This document shows, piece after piece, positions 36,349-45,399 of a stretch of DNA of 64,000 nt. Both the position numbers and the translations under genes were made by a program. Location of the stretch: NCBI RefSeq assembly GCF_002007205.1, contig NZ_LAZS01000008.1, positions 310,001 through 374,000 on the forward strand, written 5' to 3'. How positions within the stretch are numbered: position 1 is the first letter of the stretch; the number at the start of each line of letters is the position of its first letter. The stretch is from Ensifer adhaerens (GTDB taxonomy: Bacteria; Pseudomonadota; Alphaproteobacteria; Rhizobiales; Rhizobiaceae). The notes under the pieces are model-generated. The model saw only the letters and a list, made by a program, of their open reading frames with translations, was not told the origin of the DNA and made no database searches.

Positions 36349-37461
36349 CTATTCCGCCGCCATGCTCGTCGGGATCGATCGCGACGGACCAAGGGCTTCA
36401 GCATTCTGCACGAGCGCCTTCATGTAGCCGAGTGCGAATGCCTTGCCGGCGTGCCAGGAGGCGCCACAGGTCATGGCCGGCGTATGGTCCGGGATCATCA
36501 CGCCCTGATAGTTCTCGTCGCGCAGGATGCGGATGATCTCGGCCATGTCGATGTCGCCCTCATCGACGAAGGTCTCGACATAACGCGGCATCTTTCCGCG
36601 CACGTTGCGGAAGTGGATGTAGCCGATGCGGCCCGAACGGGCGAAGCGGCGGACGTGCTCGTAGATGTCGCCGCCCGGCATCTCCTGCAGCGAGCCGAGG
36701 CAGAGTTCCAGGCCGTTCGAGGGCGAGTCGACGATCGCCATCAGCCGGTCGTATTTCTCTGGACGGTTGACGAGCCGGGCCGTGCCGCGCAGTTCCTCGG
36801 CCGGCGGATCGTCCGGATGGGCGCCGAGCACCACGCCCGCCTCTTCGGCAACCGGCACGACCTCCTTCAGGAAGTGGCCGAGCCGGTCCCAGAGCTCCGC
36901 CGAGCTGACGGAGACGGAGGAAGCGCCGGCGACGCCGCGGCGATAGCGCATGTTCCAGATCATACCGTCTGGGATCGGCGCATCCGGGCTCGGCGCGATG
37001 CTGTTCTCGACGCCGAACCCTACGGACTCTGCGCCACCACGGGCATAGGGACCGCGGGTCCAGCCATAGACGCCAGCGAGCGAGAAGTTATAGCCGATGC
37101 AAGGGATGCCGGCGCGGCCGGCGTCGCGGATGAGCTGCTTCAGCCCCTCGATCTGCTGCGCCCGCTCTGGCCCGTCGAGCAGCACGTCGTGCCAGAAGCG
37201 CGGCGAGAAGTTCTCGATCGCCGCTATCTCCAGGCCGCCGGTGCACACGTCCTTCACCAGCGCCGACAATTCTTCATAAGTCCAGAGCCGATCACCGGAG
37301 CAATCGCCCCAGCCGCCCTGATCGCCGCTGTCGATCTTCGGATCCTTGCCGGCGAAGTAATTGGTCAAATGCGCGACGACATGGGTCGCACCCGCCTGCT
37401 GCGCAAACTGAAAATTATCCGGGGTGAGCTGTTCCCGGTAGAGCCCAAGGCCGATCTTCAT
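36349..37461 (-). CDS. UxuA-like TIM-barrel protein (mannonate dehydratase family)
   Basis: The 370-residue protein shows UxuA-family hallmarks: GATHVVAHLTNY near the N terminus, IPCIGYNFSLAGVYGW, LGAHPDDPP and YIHFRNVRGK, which contain the metal-site His and Cys/Asp positions. It differs from the clearer UxuA at 42986-44185, so it may dehydrate a different aldonate. In this cluster it is the best candidate for the dehydratase between lactonase and the 2-keto-3-deoxy acid dehydrogenase. The ATG at 37461 is chosen for its AGGAAGAG site. Confidence 0.78.
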   Translation of the reverse strand: MKIGLGLYREQLTPDNFQFAQQAGATHVVAHLTNYFAGKDPKIDSGDQGGWGDCSGDRLWTYEELSALVKDVCTGGLEIAAIENFSPRFWHDVLLDGPERAQQIEGLKQLIRDAGRAGIPCIGYNFSLAGVYGWTRGPYARGGAESVGFGVENSIAPSPDAPIPDGMIWNMRYRRGVAGASSVSVSSAELWDRLGHFLKEVVPVAEEAGVVLGAHPDDPPAEELRGTARLVNRPEKYDRLMAIVDSPSNGLELCLGSLQEMPGGDIYEHVRRFARSGRIGYIHFRNVRGKMPRYVETFVDEGDIDMAEIIRILRDENYQGVMIPDHTPAMTCGASWHAGKAFALGYMKALVQNAEALGPSRSIPTSMAAE

Positions 37462-37480
37462 CTGTTCTCTTCCTGTCTGA

Positions 37481-38266
37481 TTATTTGACGCCGATGCCGG
37501 CGGTGAGGCCGCCGTCGATGCGGAAATCCGAGCCGGTGACGAAGGCGGCGCGGTCGGAGGCGAGATAGGCAACGAGTTCTGCCACCTCCTCGGGTTCACC
37601 GATGCGGCCGATCGGGTGCGCGGCACCGAAGCGGGCGAAGGCTTCCGCCTCGCTGACGCCCTCGCCGCCATAGGTGCGCGCCGCAAGCGATAGCAGCGGC
37701 GTGCGCACCGAGCCGGGGCTGACCGAATTGACCCGGACCTTCGCCGCCGCGTGATCGAGCGCCATGGCGCGGGTCAGCGCATGGATCGCCCCCTTGGAGG
37801 CAACGTAAGCCGCGACGTTCTGCTGGCAGGCGTGGCCCTGTACCGACGAGATGTTGACAATCGCTCCGCCGCCGCGCTTCGCCATTTCCGGTATGCCGAA
37901 GCGCCCCGTCAGATAGATCGATCCGACATTGACCGACAGGCAACGCGCAAAGGTTTCGGCGCTGGTGTCGACAACCGTGCCATAGGGATGGACGGCCGCG
38001 GCATTGACGACGATGTCGAGCCCGCCATGGCGCAGCACCGCCTCGCGCACTGCCGCCTCCACCTCCGCCTCCACCGAGACATCTGCGAGCCGGGTCGACA
38101 TCGGCAGGTCGCGCTCTTTGGCTATGCGGTCGAAGACCTCGTTGGTGGCGACGTCGTTGCCACAGGCAAGCACGGTCGCGCCTGACGAGGCGAGCCGGAT
38201 CGCCGAGGCAAGCCCGATCCCGGACGTGCCGGTGACCAGCGCGATCTTTCCCTTGAATTCAGTCAT
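37481..38266 (-). CDS. SDR, sugar 1-dehydrogenase-like
   Basis: The 261-residue SDR has TGTSGIGLA, NAAAVH, a catalytic serine in NISSVQG and YxxxK (YVASK). By position between the importer and the lactonase/dehydratase genes it is a candidate for oxidising an aldose to its lactone, as L-fucose dehydrogenases do. The reaction is inferred from neighbours. A GGAGA site precedes the ATG at 38266. It starts 108 bases after the permease gene. Confidence 0.82.
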   Translation of the reverse strand: MTEFKGKIALVTGTSGIGLASAIRLASSGATVLACGNDVATNEVFDRIAKERDLPMSTRLADVSVEAEVEAAVREAVLRHGGLDIVVNAAAVHPYGTVVDTSAETFARCLSVNVGSIYLTGRFGIPEMAKRGGGAIVNISSVQGHACQQNVAAYVASKGAIHALTRAMALDHAAAKVRVNSVSPGSVRTPLLSLAARTYGGEGVSEAEAFARFGAAHPIGRIGEPEEVAELVAYLASDRAAFVTGSDFRIDGGLTAGIGVK

Positions 38267-38374
38267 GATTGTCTCCGCGATGGATCGCGATGATCCGGGC
38301 CGGCGTCGACCCGAGATCATAAGCGTGATCGTTGGTCATAAGGGGGAGCGGGATGCGGACACCCCGCGCCGGTC

Positions 38375-39367
38375 TCAGCGCACCCGTTCCAGAACCTGGT
38401 TCAGGAGCACGGCGCCGAGGATGATCCCGCCGCGCACGACGTATTGCCAATATTCGCTGACATTCATCAGCGTCATGCCGTTGGAGATGCAGCCAAGGAA
38501 GAGCACCCCGATCAGCGTGCCCCAGATGCGGCCCTTGCCGCCGAAGAGCGAGGTACCGCCGATGATGACGGCCGCGATCACGTCGAGTTCCATGCCGGTC
38601 GCCGTCGTCCCGGTGCCGGCGCCGATCTGCGAGGCGATCAGCGTGCCGGAGACGGCGGTCAGCGCACCCGTCAGCCCCAAGGTCAGCGCCTTCACCTTCC
38701 AGATGTCGATGCCCGAAAGGCGCGCCGCTTCCATGTTGCCGCCGACCGCATAAACCTCGCGGCCGAAGCTGGTGTACTTCATCAGAAAGTGCATGGCGGC
38801 AAAGGTGAGCGCGAAGATGTAGACCGGGAACGGGATGCCGAAGAGATAGCCGCCACCGAGGAAATCGAAGCCGAGCGGGAAGGACGACATCGGGAAGCCG
38901 CCGGTGATCAAATTGGCGACACCGCGAAGTGCCGCGAAAAGCGCCAGCGTGGTGATGAAGGTCGGCACGTTGAACCACTGCCGGAAACGGCCGGTGAGAT
39001 AGCCGAGCGAGAAGCCGAGCAGAAGTGCCACCGCAAAACCGACGGTGACCGCGCCCCAGTCACCGAACGTGTCGGTGAAACGGTCGGCGAACCAGGCAAC
39101 GATGCAGCCGGCGAGCGCGGCACCGGCGCCGACCGAGAGATCGATCTCGCCGCTGATGATGACAGCCGTCATGCCGAAGGCGATGATGCCGAGCATCGAG
39201 ACGGTGCGCAGCACATTCAAGACGTTGCTGGTCGAGGCGAAGCCCGGTGCGACGAAGATCAGGAAGATCACCAGTGCGGCGAGAATGATCTCCATCGGAT
39301 AGGTTTTCAGGAACTTGAGCGGCGTGTTCTGCCCGCCTGTTTCCGTGGTTTGGCTCACAAGTGTCAT
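38375..39367 (-). CDS. RbsC-type sugar ABC transporter permease
   Basis: The 330-residue permease has 8-10 membrane segments and the CUT2 motif VIISGEIDLSVGAGAALAG, with a second segment AARLSGIDIWKVKALTLGLTG. It forms the channel for the ATPase encoded immediately upstream and overlaps that gene by 4 bases (ATGA). Confidence 0.93.
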   Translation of the reverse strand: MTLVSQTTETGGQNTPLKFLKTYPMEIILAALVIFLIFVAPGFASTSNVLNVLRTVSMLGIIAFGMTAVIISGEIDLSVGAGAALAGCIVAWFADRFTDTFGDWGAVTVGFAVALLLGFSLGYLTGRFRQWFNVPTFITTLALFAALRGVANLITGGFPMSSFPLGFDFLGGGYLFGIPFPVYIFALTFAAMHFLMKYTSFGREVYAVGGNMEAARLSGIDIWKVKALTLGLTGALTAVSGTLIASQIGAGTGTTATGMELDVIAAVIIGGTSLFGGKGRIWGTLIGVLFLGCISNGMTLMNVSEYWQYVVRGGIILGAVLLNQVLERVR

Positions 39368-40908
39368 TGCTTGGCCCCTTCCATGCACAGGCCGTAAAGT
39401 TCGGTCAGGTCGATTTTCGTCGGATCCACTTCGGCGACAACGGCGCCGTGATGCATGACGAGAATGCGGTCGGCGACTTCCAGCACCTCCTCGAGTTCCG
39501 TCGAGACGAAGAGGCTGGCAAGGCCATCGGCGGCCTGCTGCCAGATGATGTCGAAGATCTGGCGCTTGGCCTGGACGTCGACGCCGCGGCTCGGTTCATC
39601 GAAGAACATCACCGTGGGCTGTCGGTTCAGCCACTTGCCGATCACCACCTTCTGCTGGTTGCCGCCGGACAGCGACGACACCGGCAATTCCGGATCGCCG
39701 CACTTGATGTGCAGATCGGCGATCTGACGGCGGACGAACGGCTGCTCGCGCCGGCGCGAGATGAAGCCCCTGTTGGAGATCGGCCCCAGGCTCGCCATGC
39801 AGAGATTGTCGGCCGTCGAAAGCGACTGCACGAGGCCGACTTCCTTGCGGTTTTCCGGCGTGTAGCCGAGGCCCGCCTTGCGCATCTCGCGCGGGCTGGC
39901 ACCGGTCATGTCGCGGCCGTCAAACACGACCGAGCCGCCGTCGATCCGGTCGGCGCCGAAGATCGCCCGCATCAGTTCCGTGCGCCCGGCGCCGAGCAGG
40001 CCGGCAATGCCGAGGATTTCGCCGGGATAGAGATCGAAGGAGACATTGTGGAAATGCCCCGACCGGCTGAGGTCGCGCACTTCGAGAACCGGCTTTGTCC
40101 GGTCGAGCGTGCGCCGCGGCGGCCGCGTCGCGCGCGCGGCATCGCCGAACATCATGCCGACGATCGCCGAAGGCGTGGTCTCCCTCATCTCGACCGCGCC
40201 GATGTAATGGCCGTCGCGGATCACCGTGCAGGTGTCGGCGATCTTGAAGAGCTCGCTCATCCGGTGGGTAATGTAGATCATCGTGACGCCACGGGCGCGC
40301 AGCCGCTCGATCAACGCGAAGAGCTGCTTGACCTCGCGCGACGCAAGCGCCGAGGTCGGCTCGTCCAAGAGCAGGATCGACGGGTTGAAGGACATCGCCT
40401 TGACGATTTCCACCACCTGCTGCTGGCCGACGCTGAGGGCCGAGACCGGCTGGCGGGAATCGATCGCGAGCCCCATATCGGCCAGCAACTCGCCGGCGCG
40501 GCGGTGCAGGCCCGCCCAGTCGACGACGCTGAAGCCGGCACGGCGCCGATGCGGCAGCCGACCAAGAAAGATGTTCTCGCCGACCGAAAGTTCCGGCACC
40601 AGCGAAAGCTCCTGGTGCACGGTGACGATGCCGGCGGCAAAGGCATCGTGCGGCGAGGTGAAGTGGCGGTCCTCGCCGTTGACAGTGATCGTGCCCGATG
40701 TCGGCTCGGTGACGCCGGCGAGCAGCTTGACGAGCGTCGACTTGCCCGAGCCGTTCTTGCCCATCAGGGCATGCACCTGGCCCGGCGCAAAACTGTGGGT
40801 GAATTCGGAGAGGGCGACAGTCGGGCCGTAACGCTTGGTTACGGCCCGAAAGTCCAGCCGTCCCTGCACCCCTTGCAACGCGGCTGACCTTGGTTGCGGA
40901 TTACTCAT
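39364..40908 (-). CDS. RbsA-type sugar ABC transporter ATPase (two ABC domains)
   Basis: The 514-residue protein holds two tandem ABC domains. The first has Walker A GKNGSGKST, signature LSVGQQQVV and Walker B LLLDEPTSAL. The second has the degenerate Walker A GLLGAGRTEL and signature LSGGNQQKV typical of CUT2 importers. It energises uptake of a pentose, deoxyhexose or related sugar. The ATG at 40908 follows an AGGAAA site. Confidence 0.94.
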   Translation of the reverse strand: MSNPQPRSAALQGVQGRLDFRAVTKRYGPTVALSEFTHSFAPGQVHALMGKNGSGKSTLVKLLAGVTEPTSGTITVNGEDRHFTSPHDAFAAGIVTVHQELSLVPELSVGENIFLGRLPHRRRAGFSVVDWAGLHRRAGELLADMGLAIDSRQPVSALSVGQQQVVEIVKAMSFNPSILLLDEPTSALASREVKQLFALIERLRARGVTMIYITHRMSELFKIADTCTVIRDGHYIGAVEMRETTPSAIVGMMFGDAARATRPPRRTLDRTKPVLEVRDLSRSGHFHNVSFDLYPGEILGIAGLLGAGRTELMRAIFGADRIDGGSVVFDGRDMTGASPREMRKAGLGYTPENRKEVGLVQSLSTADNLCMASLGPISNRGFISRRREQPFVRRQIADLHIKCGDPELPVSSLSGGNQQKVVIGKWLNRQPTVMFFDEPSRGVDVQAKRQIFDIIWQQAADGLASLFVSTELEEVLEVADRILVMHHGAVVAEVDPTKIDLTELYGLCMEGAKQ

Positions 40909-40940
40909 GCGGATTTCCTGCTGTCGGCTGCTGCGAAGGA

Positions 40941-40959
40941 GCGGCGGGGATTCCGCCGC
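40941..40959 (-). other. Intercistronic hairpin after the sugar-binding-protein gene
   Basis: GCGGCGG (40941-40947) and CCGCCGC (40953-40959) form a perfect 7-bp stem with a 5-base loop between the binding-protein stop (40979) and the ATPase start (40908). Its position fits differential expression of the binding protein over the rest of the importer. Confidence 0.5.
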
Positions 40960-40978
40960 CCGGCTCACGTCCAGGCCC

Positions 40979-41938
40979 TTATTTCAGAGCCTTCAGGCCT
41001 TCCTTGTAGGCAGCAACCGCCTGTGTATCGGCGCGCGTCAGAGGCAGCACCGGCACATTGACCTTGGTCTCGACCTTCTTGCCGTCGAGCAGGTTCTGCG
41101 CCGCTTCGATCGCCTGCTTGCCGACCTCGAGCGGCTGCTGCGCCGTCGTTGCCTGCAGCACGTTGTCGGAATTGAGTAGCATGTTGGCGAGCTGCTCGGA
41201 ACCATCCGTGCCGAAGACGAAGACCTTGCCTTCGAGGCCTGCCTTTTTCACGGCCTGGACCGCACCGATCGTGCCGCCCTCGTTGGCGGCATAGATCACC
41301 TGGATATCGGGATTGGCGGTCAGCATGTCGCTTGCGACCGCAAGCGCCTTCTCGGCAAGCCAGGCGTCCTGCTGGGCGACGATGTCGACCTGATCGTTGA
41401 CGACGCTCAGGAAACCATCGACACGGGCGTTCGACTGCTCGGGCAGCAGCGCCTTGAAGGCGAGCGTACCGATCTTGACCTTGCCGCCGTTGCCGAGCGT
41501 CTTCAGGAAGTCGGTCGCGGCCTTGCCGGTGCCGATGCCGATATCGCGGTCCGAGCTTGTCACCGTCGCCTGGGCGACATCGCCATTGGCCGAAGTGCCA
41601 TAGGTGACGACGGTGATGCCGGCGTCACGCGCTTTCTTCAGCGCTGGCACCGAGGCATCCGCCGAAAGCGGCGCGACGACGATCGAATTCACGCCGCGCG
41701 CGATGTAGGTGTCGATCAGCTGCGCTTCCTTCTCCAGCTTGCTGTCGCTGTTGCCGGCCAGAAGCTCGTCGCCGGCAGCTTCCGCAGCCTTCTCCATGCC
41801 GATCTGGATGCCGCGGAAATACTGGTCCTGCTGGAAGACGATGCCAGCGATCGCCTTGCCGCCGGCAAAGGCCGCGCCCGGCGCAAAGCTGACGGTGGCA
41901 AGAAGTGCGGCAAGCGCCAGACGTTTCATGTTGCTCAT
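40979..41938 (-). CDS. RbsB-type sugar-binding periplasmic protein
   Basis: The 319-residue protein has a Sec signal (MSNMKRLALAALLATVSF, ending near AFA) and the periplasmic binding protein type 1 fold (VNSIVVAPLSADASVPALKKA, IQVIYAANEGGTIGAVQAVKK). It is the first gene of the minus-strand importer and the closest to the GntR gene on that strand. GGGAGGAG precedes the ATG at 41938; a second ATG three codons later is also possible. Confidence 0.93.
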   Translation of the reverse strand: MSNMKRLALAALLATVSFAPGAAFAGGKAIAGIVFQQDQYFRGIQIGMEKAAEAAGDELLAGNSDSKLEKEAQLIDTYIARGVNSIVVAPLSADASVPALKKARDAGITVVTYGTSANGDVAQATVTSSDRDIGIGTGKAATDFLKTLGNGGKVKIGTLAFKALLPEQSNARVDGFLSVVNDQVDIVAQQDAWLAEKALAVASDMLTANPDIQVIYAANEGGTIGAVQAVKKAGLEGKVFVFGTDGSEQLANMLLNSDNVLQATTAQQPLEVGKQAIEAAQNLLDGKKVETKVNVPVLPLTRADTQAVAAYKEGLKALK

Positions 41939-42049
41939 ATTGGTTCTCCTCCCAAGTGCCCTGTTCGTGCCGCCGGACCAACGGGCGAAAATCCGGCAAA
42001 TGGCTGCCCGCACCGCGTGAAGCGCGGTTCGGACCCAATCTCCAAATGT

Positions 42050-42811
42050 TTATCGTGGCTGCGAGCTGCCCGGCACGGCATCGACGAAGCGGATGCCGAA
42101 CTCCAGATGACGGCTCATCAGGTAGACATAGGCGATGCGATCGCGCGCCCTCAGCGCCCGGATGATCTCGGCATGCGCTTCGAAGGTCGCCGCGTGCACC
42201 GGACGTTCGGCCTTGCCGAGCCGCATGACCTCCTCGATCACCGAACGCAGCATGTGATAGGCGGCAAGCGTCGTGCGGTTGCCCGAGAGTTCGACGATCG
42301 CCGAATGGAACTCATAGTCGCACTGTGCGGCTGCCTCGACGCTCTCGGCCTCAAGGATCCTGGAATTGATCGCATCGAGCCGGTCGAAATCGGCATCGCT
42401 TGCCGTCAGGATGATGTGCTCGCCGACACCGGTCTCGATGATGCGGCGGAAGCCCTGCAGATCATGGAAGGAGTCCGGCGAAATGCCGTTGTGGAAGGCA
42501 AAGAGCCGGCGGATCGCCTCGCCGTGGCCGCCACTGATGACGGCACCGACTTTCGGCCGGGTCTCGACCATGCCGTAGGCGCGCAGCACCTGCAGTGCCT
42601 CGCGCACGGTGTTGCGGCCGGCCTGGAACTGCTCGCCGAGATCGCGCTCGGTCGGCAGCGCGTCGCCGACGCCAAGGCCGCGCTCGGAAATCATGTCGCG
42701 GATCTGCTCGACGAGCCGGTCGACGGCGGAGGTCTTTCCCGGCTCCACGGCCTCCACGCCCGACAATGCCTCTTCCCGTACCGAACTGCTCACCGCCATC
42801 CTCCCTGTCAT
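42050..42811 (-). CDS. GntR-family (FCD) regulator of the sugar regulon
   Basis: The protein has a GntR winged HTH (LPTERDLGEQFQAGRNTVREAL, about 50-75) and an FCD domain with likely metal ligands (DYEFHSAIVELSGN and AHAEIIRAL). It lies between the minus-strand importer/catabolic genes and the plus-strand uxuA gene. Three copies of one operator flank it. The start is uncertain: the ATG at 42811 has no good ribosome binding site, and the ATG at 42799 has AGGGAGG with no spacing. Hexuronate- or sugar-acid-responsive repression is likely. Confidence 0.88.
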   Translation of the reverse strand: MTGRMAVSSSVREEALSGVEAVEPGKTSAVDRLVEQIRDMISERGLGVGDALPTERDLGEQFQAGRNTVREALQVLRAYGMVETRPKVGAVISGGHGEAIRRLFAFHNGISPDSFHDLQGFRRIIETGVGEHIILTASDADFDRLDAINSRILEAESVEAAAQCDYEFHSAIVELSGNRTTLAAYHMLRSVIEEVMRLGKAERPVHAATFEAHAEIIRALRARDRIAYVYLMSRHLEFGIRFVDAVPGSSQPR

Positions 42812-42818
42812 GTTTTAT

Positions 42819-42829
42819 TTGTTGGTCCA
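42819..42829. promoter_or_regulatory. GntR operator copy 1 (TTGTTGGTCCA)
   Basis: TTGTTGGTCCA lies 8 bases upstream of the GntR ATG at 42811. It differs from copies 2 and 3 only at the central base of the TTGG-W-CCA core. Its position predicts autorepression of the regulator gene. Confidence 0.6.
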
Positions 42830-42913
42830 GATCGCGGGAACAGTCAAGCGTAAATCTCTAAATTTCGGCTCTCCTCATGATTTTCACCCAAAATGACTGT
42901 TTCTAGGCTTGAA

Positions 42914-42956
42914 TTGTTGGACCAATGGGACATTATTGCTCGGCGTGGTCCAACAA
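42914..42956 (+). promoter_or_regulatory. GntR operator copies 2 and 3 upstream of uxuA, in inverted orientation
   Basis: TTGTTGGACCA at 42914-42924 and TGGTCCAACAA at 42946-42956 are exact reverse complements separated by 21 bases (about two helical turns). Copy 2 carries the symmetric core TTGGACCAA. They lie 30-72 bases before the uxuA start, so repressor dimers on both could block its promoter. Confidence 0.68.
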
Positions 42957-42985
42957 TAGGCGACCGAAGCGGGTAGGAGTTCTAC

Positions 42986-44185
42986 ATGAGACTGATGGAA
43001 GAGTGCTTTCGCTGGTATGGGCCGAACGATCCGGTGCCGCTCAGCCACATCCGCCAGGCGGGCGCCACCGGGATCGTCTCGGCGCTGCACCACATCTACG
43101 ACGGCTCGCCGTGGTCCGATGAGGCTATCCTGGCGCAGAAGGCGCTGATCGAGGCGGCCGGCCTGCGCTGGAGCGTCGTCGAGAGCATTCCCGTGCACAA
43201 TTCGATCAAGCTCGCGACCTCGGAAAGCGACCGCTACATCGGCTGGTACAAGGACACGCTACGCGCGCTGGCACGTTCGGGCATCAGCATCGTCTGCTAC
43301 AATTTCATGCCGGTGGTCGACTGGACCCGCACGGAGCTGATGCAGCCTTTGGCGAACGGCGGCTTTGCACTGCGGTTCGATGCAGTCGACTTTGCCGCCT
43401 ACGACCTTTTCGTGCTACAGCGTCCGCATGTGGAGGATAGCTATTCAACGCAGCAGATCGCCGCCGCCCGCCAGCGTTCCGACGAGATGGACCAGGCGAA
43501 AATCGACCGGATCGAGCGCAACCTCATTGCCGGACTGCCGGCAACCGAGCGCCAGTTCAACCGGTCGAGCTTTCTGACGGCGCTCGCCGAATATGACGGC
43601 GTCACCGCTGACGCCCTGCATGCCAACCTGGCGCGTTTCCTCAAGGAGATCGTGCCGGTCGCTGAGGAGGTCGGTATCCGGCTCTGCATCCACCCGGATG
43701 ATCCAGCCTTTTCTCTCTATGGCCTGCCGCGGATCGTCTCGACGCCGGCCGACGTCCGGCGCATCCTCGCCGCCGTCGACAGCCCGTCCAACGGCATCAC
43801 CTTCTGCACCGGCTCCTATGGCACCCGCGCCGACAACGATCTGCCGGCCATGGTGCACGAATTCGGGCCGCGCATTCACTTCGCCCATCTGCGCAACGTC
43901 CAGCGCGAGGAGGACGGCTCCTTCTACGAGGCCGACCATCTCGGCGGATCGACCGACATGCCGGCAGTGATCTTCGCGCTGATGCAGGAGCAGGAGCGCC
44001 GCGTCCGCGAAGGTCGCACGGACTGGCAGATCCCGCTTCGGCCGGATCACGGCCACCTGCTCGCCGACGACATCGGCAAGGAACGTATCAATCCCGGCTA
44101 CTCGCTGATCGGTCGGCTGAAGGGTCTCGCAGAAATCAGAGGCGTCATGCAGGGCATCGCAACTGCCATGGCGCACAAGGCTTGA
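42986..44185 (+). CDS. uxuA: D-mannonate dehydratase
   Basis: The 399-residue protein matches UxuA closely in length and motifs: [15 protein letters not shown] at the start, [49 protein letters not shown] and LRPDHGHLL. It removes water from D-mannonate to give 2-keto-3-deoxy-D-gluconate, using Mn2+/Fe2+ bound by His and Cys residues. A GGAG site precedes the ATG. It is controlled by the paired operators just upstream and cotranscribed with the RraA-like gene. Confidence 0.92.
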   Translation: MRLMEECFRWYGPNDPVPLSHIRQAGATGIVSALHHIYDGSPWSDEAILAQKALIEAAGLRWSVVESIPVHNSIKLATSESDRYIGWYKDTLRALARSGISIVCYNFMPVVDWTRTELMQPLANGGFALRFDAVDFAAYDLFVLQRPHVEDSYSTQQIAAARQRSDEMDQAKIDRIERNLIAGLPATERQFNRSSFLTALAEYDGVTADALHANLARFLKEIVPVAEEVGIRLCIHPDDPAFSLYGLPRIVSTPADVRRILAAVDSPSNGITFCTGSYGTRADNDLPAMVHEFGPRIHFAHLRNVQREEDGSFYEADHLGGSTDMPAVIFALMQEQERRVREGRTDWQIPLRPDHGHLLADDIGKERINPGYSLIGRLKGLAEIRGVMQGIATAMAHKA

Positions 44186-44193
44186 GGGAAGAA

Positions 44194-44886
44194 ATGAAAC
44201 ATTTTGAAGACGATACCGAACTGTTTGCCGCCATGCGCAGCCGGCTGTTCACGGCCGTGGTCGGCGACATTCTCGACACGATGGGCCTGCAGCACCAGTT
44301 CCTGCCGCCGCAAATCAAGGCCCTGCGCGACGACATGGTCGCCGTCGGCCGGGCCATGCCGGTGCTGGAGGCCGACTTCTTCGCGACGGCGGAGGCTGGC
44401 GGCCATTCGGAATTCAGCGCCAAGCCCTTCGGCCTGATGTTCCATGCGCTCGACAGTCTGAAGGAAAACGAGATCTATGTCTGCTCCGGCTCCTCGCCGC
44501 GCTATGCGGTCTGGGGCGAACTGATGTCGACGCGGGCAATGAAATTGAAGGCAGCGGGTGCGATCTGCGACGGCTATTGCCGCGACAGCGCCGGCATTCT
44601 CGCGCTCGATTTCCCGACCTTCTGCTACGGATCCTATGCGCAGGACCAAGGCCCGCGCGGCAAGGTCGTCGACTACGGTATCCCGATCGAGATCGGCGGC
44701 ATCCGCATCCGGCCGGGCGACATCCTCTTCGGCGACCGCGACGGCGTGCTCGTCATACCGCGCGAGGCGGAAACCGAAGCGATCGCGCTGGCGCTGGAAA
44801 AGGCCGAGACCGAAAACAAGGTGCGCCTGGCGATCGAGGCCGGCATGAGCACCGTCGAGGCCTTCGAGCGTTTCGGCGTCATGTGA
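44194..44886 (+). CDS. RraA-like/4-hydroxy-4-methyl-2-oxoglutarate aldolase-family protein
   Basis: The 230-residue protein has the RraA/HMG-aldolase pattern: VVGDILDTMG near the N terminus, GELMSTRAMKLKAAGAICDG with the metal-binding GxCRD-type segment YCRDSAG, and RIRPGDILFGDRDGVLVIP. Family members act as class II pyruvate aldolases, decarboxylases or RNase E regulators. Beside uxuA it may act on a keto-deoxy sugar acid; that is inference. The ATG at 44194 with GAGGGAA upstream is preferred to the TTG at 44182. Confidence 0.85.
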   Translation: MKHFEDDTELFAAMRSRLFTAVVGDILDTMGLQHQFLPPQIKALRDDMVAVGRAMPVLEADFFATAEAGGHSEFSAKPFGLMFHALDSLKENEIYVCSGSSPRYAVWGELMSTRAMKLKAAGAICDGYCRDSAGILALDFPTFCYGSYAQDQGPRGKVVDYGIPIEIGGIRIRPGDILFGDRDGVLVIPREAETEAIALALEKAETENKVRLAIEAGMSTVEAFERFGVM

Positions 44887-44895
44887 CGACAGGAC

Positions 44896-44918
44896 GAGGC
44901 GCCGGGGCCCGGCGCCTC
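44896..44918. terminator. Bidirectional terminator between RraA-like and Lrp genes
   Basis: A perfect 10-bp stem pairs GAGGCGCCGG (44896-44905) with CCGGCGCCTC (44909-44918) around a 3-base loop. It sits between convergent genes and touches the last codon of the Lrp gene. No long U-tract is present in either direction. Confidence 0.6.
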
Positions 44919-45399
44919 ACTTCAACCGGCTCAGATCCACGGGGCGACTGTTGATGATCGCCTCCATCGAGAAGAAGCCGGTGACGGTCGCCAGATCGAA
45001 GTTGGTGATGAGCTTCTGATAGAAGCCATCGTAGCCACGCATGCCGCGGGTCACCACCTTGATCAGGTAGTCCCAGTCTCCCCCGATGCGATAGAAATCG
45101 ATCACCTCCGGCAGCCGCTCGACATGTTGCCGGAAACCATCGCTCCATTCCTTGGAGTGATGGCGGGTGCGGATCATCACGAACACGGTGAGATCCAACC
45201 CTAGAACATCGAGATCGATGTCCGCGTGCGAGCCCCGGATCACCCCGATCGACTGCAGGCGCTGGAGGCGGCGCCAGCAGGCGTTTTGCGACAGGCCTAC
45301 CTTCTCGGCCAGATCGCGTTGCGACAGCGACGAATCTTTTTGCAATGCGGTAAGAATGTTCAGATCGAACGCATCGATTTTGAACGAAGATTCGACCAT
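44917..45399 (-). CDS. Lrp/AsnC-family regulator
   Basis: The 160-residue protein has an N-terminal AsnC HTH (DLAEKVGLSQNACWRRLQRL) and a C-terminal RAM ligand domain (VIDFYRIGGDWDYLIKVV). It is divergent from the cysteine desulfurase-like gene and probably activates it in response to an amino acid. Cysteine is the natural candidate, as in known cysteine-responsive Lrp proteins. The ATG at 45399 is chosen over a TTG three codons upstream that overlaps the GAGG site. Confidence 0.9.
   Translation of the reverse strand: MVESSFKIDAFDLNILTALQKDSSLSQRDLAEKVGLSQNACWRRLQRLQSIGVIRGSHADIDLDVLGLDLTVFVMIRTRHHSKEWSDGFRQHVERLPEVIDFYRIGGDWDYLIKVVTRGMRGYDGFYQKLITNFDLATVTGFFSMEAIINSRPVDLSRLK

Noticed and set aside
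35212-37488. 758-residue plus-strand ORF opposite the lactonase and UxuA-like genes
   Set aside because: It covers three conserved genes in reverse and lacks any domain signal.
38341-38374. Another copy of the intergenic palindrome (GAGCGGGATGCGG) after the sugar permease gene
   Set aside because: Only the first 13 bases resemble the repeat and the second arm is missing, so it was not called.
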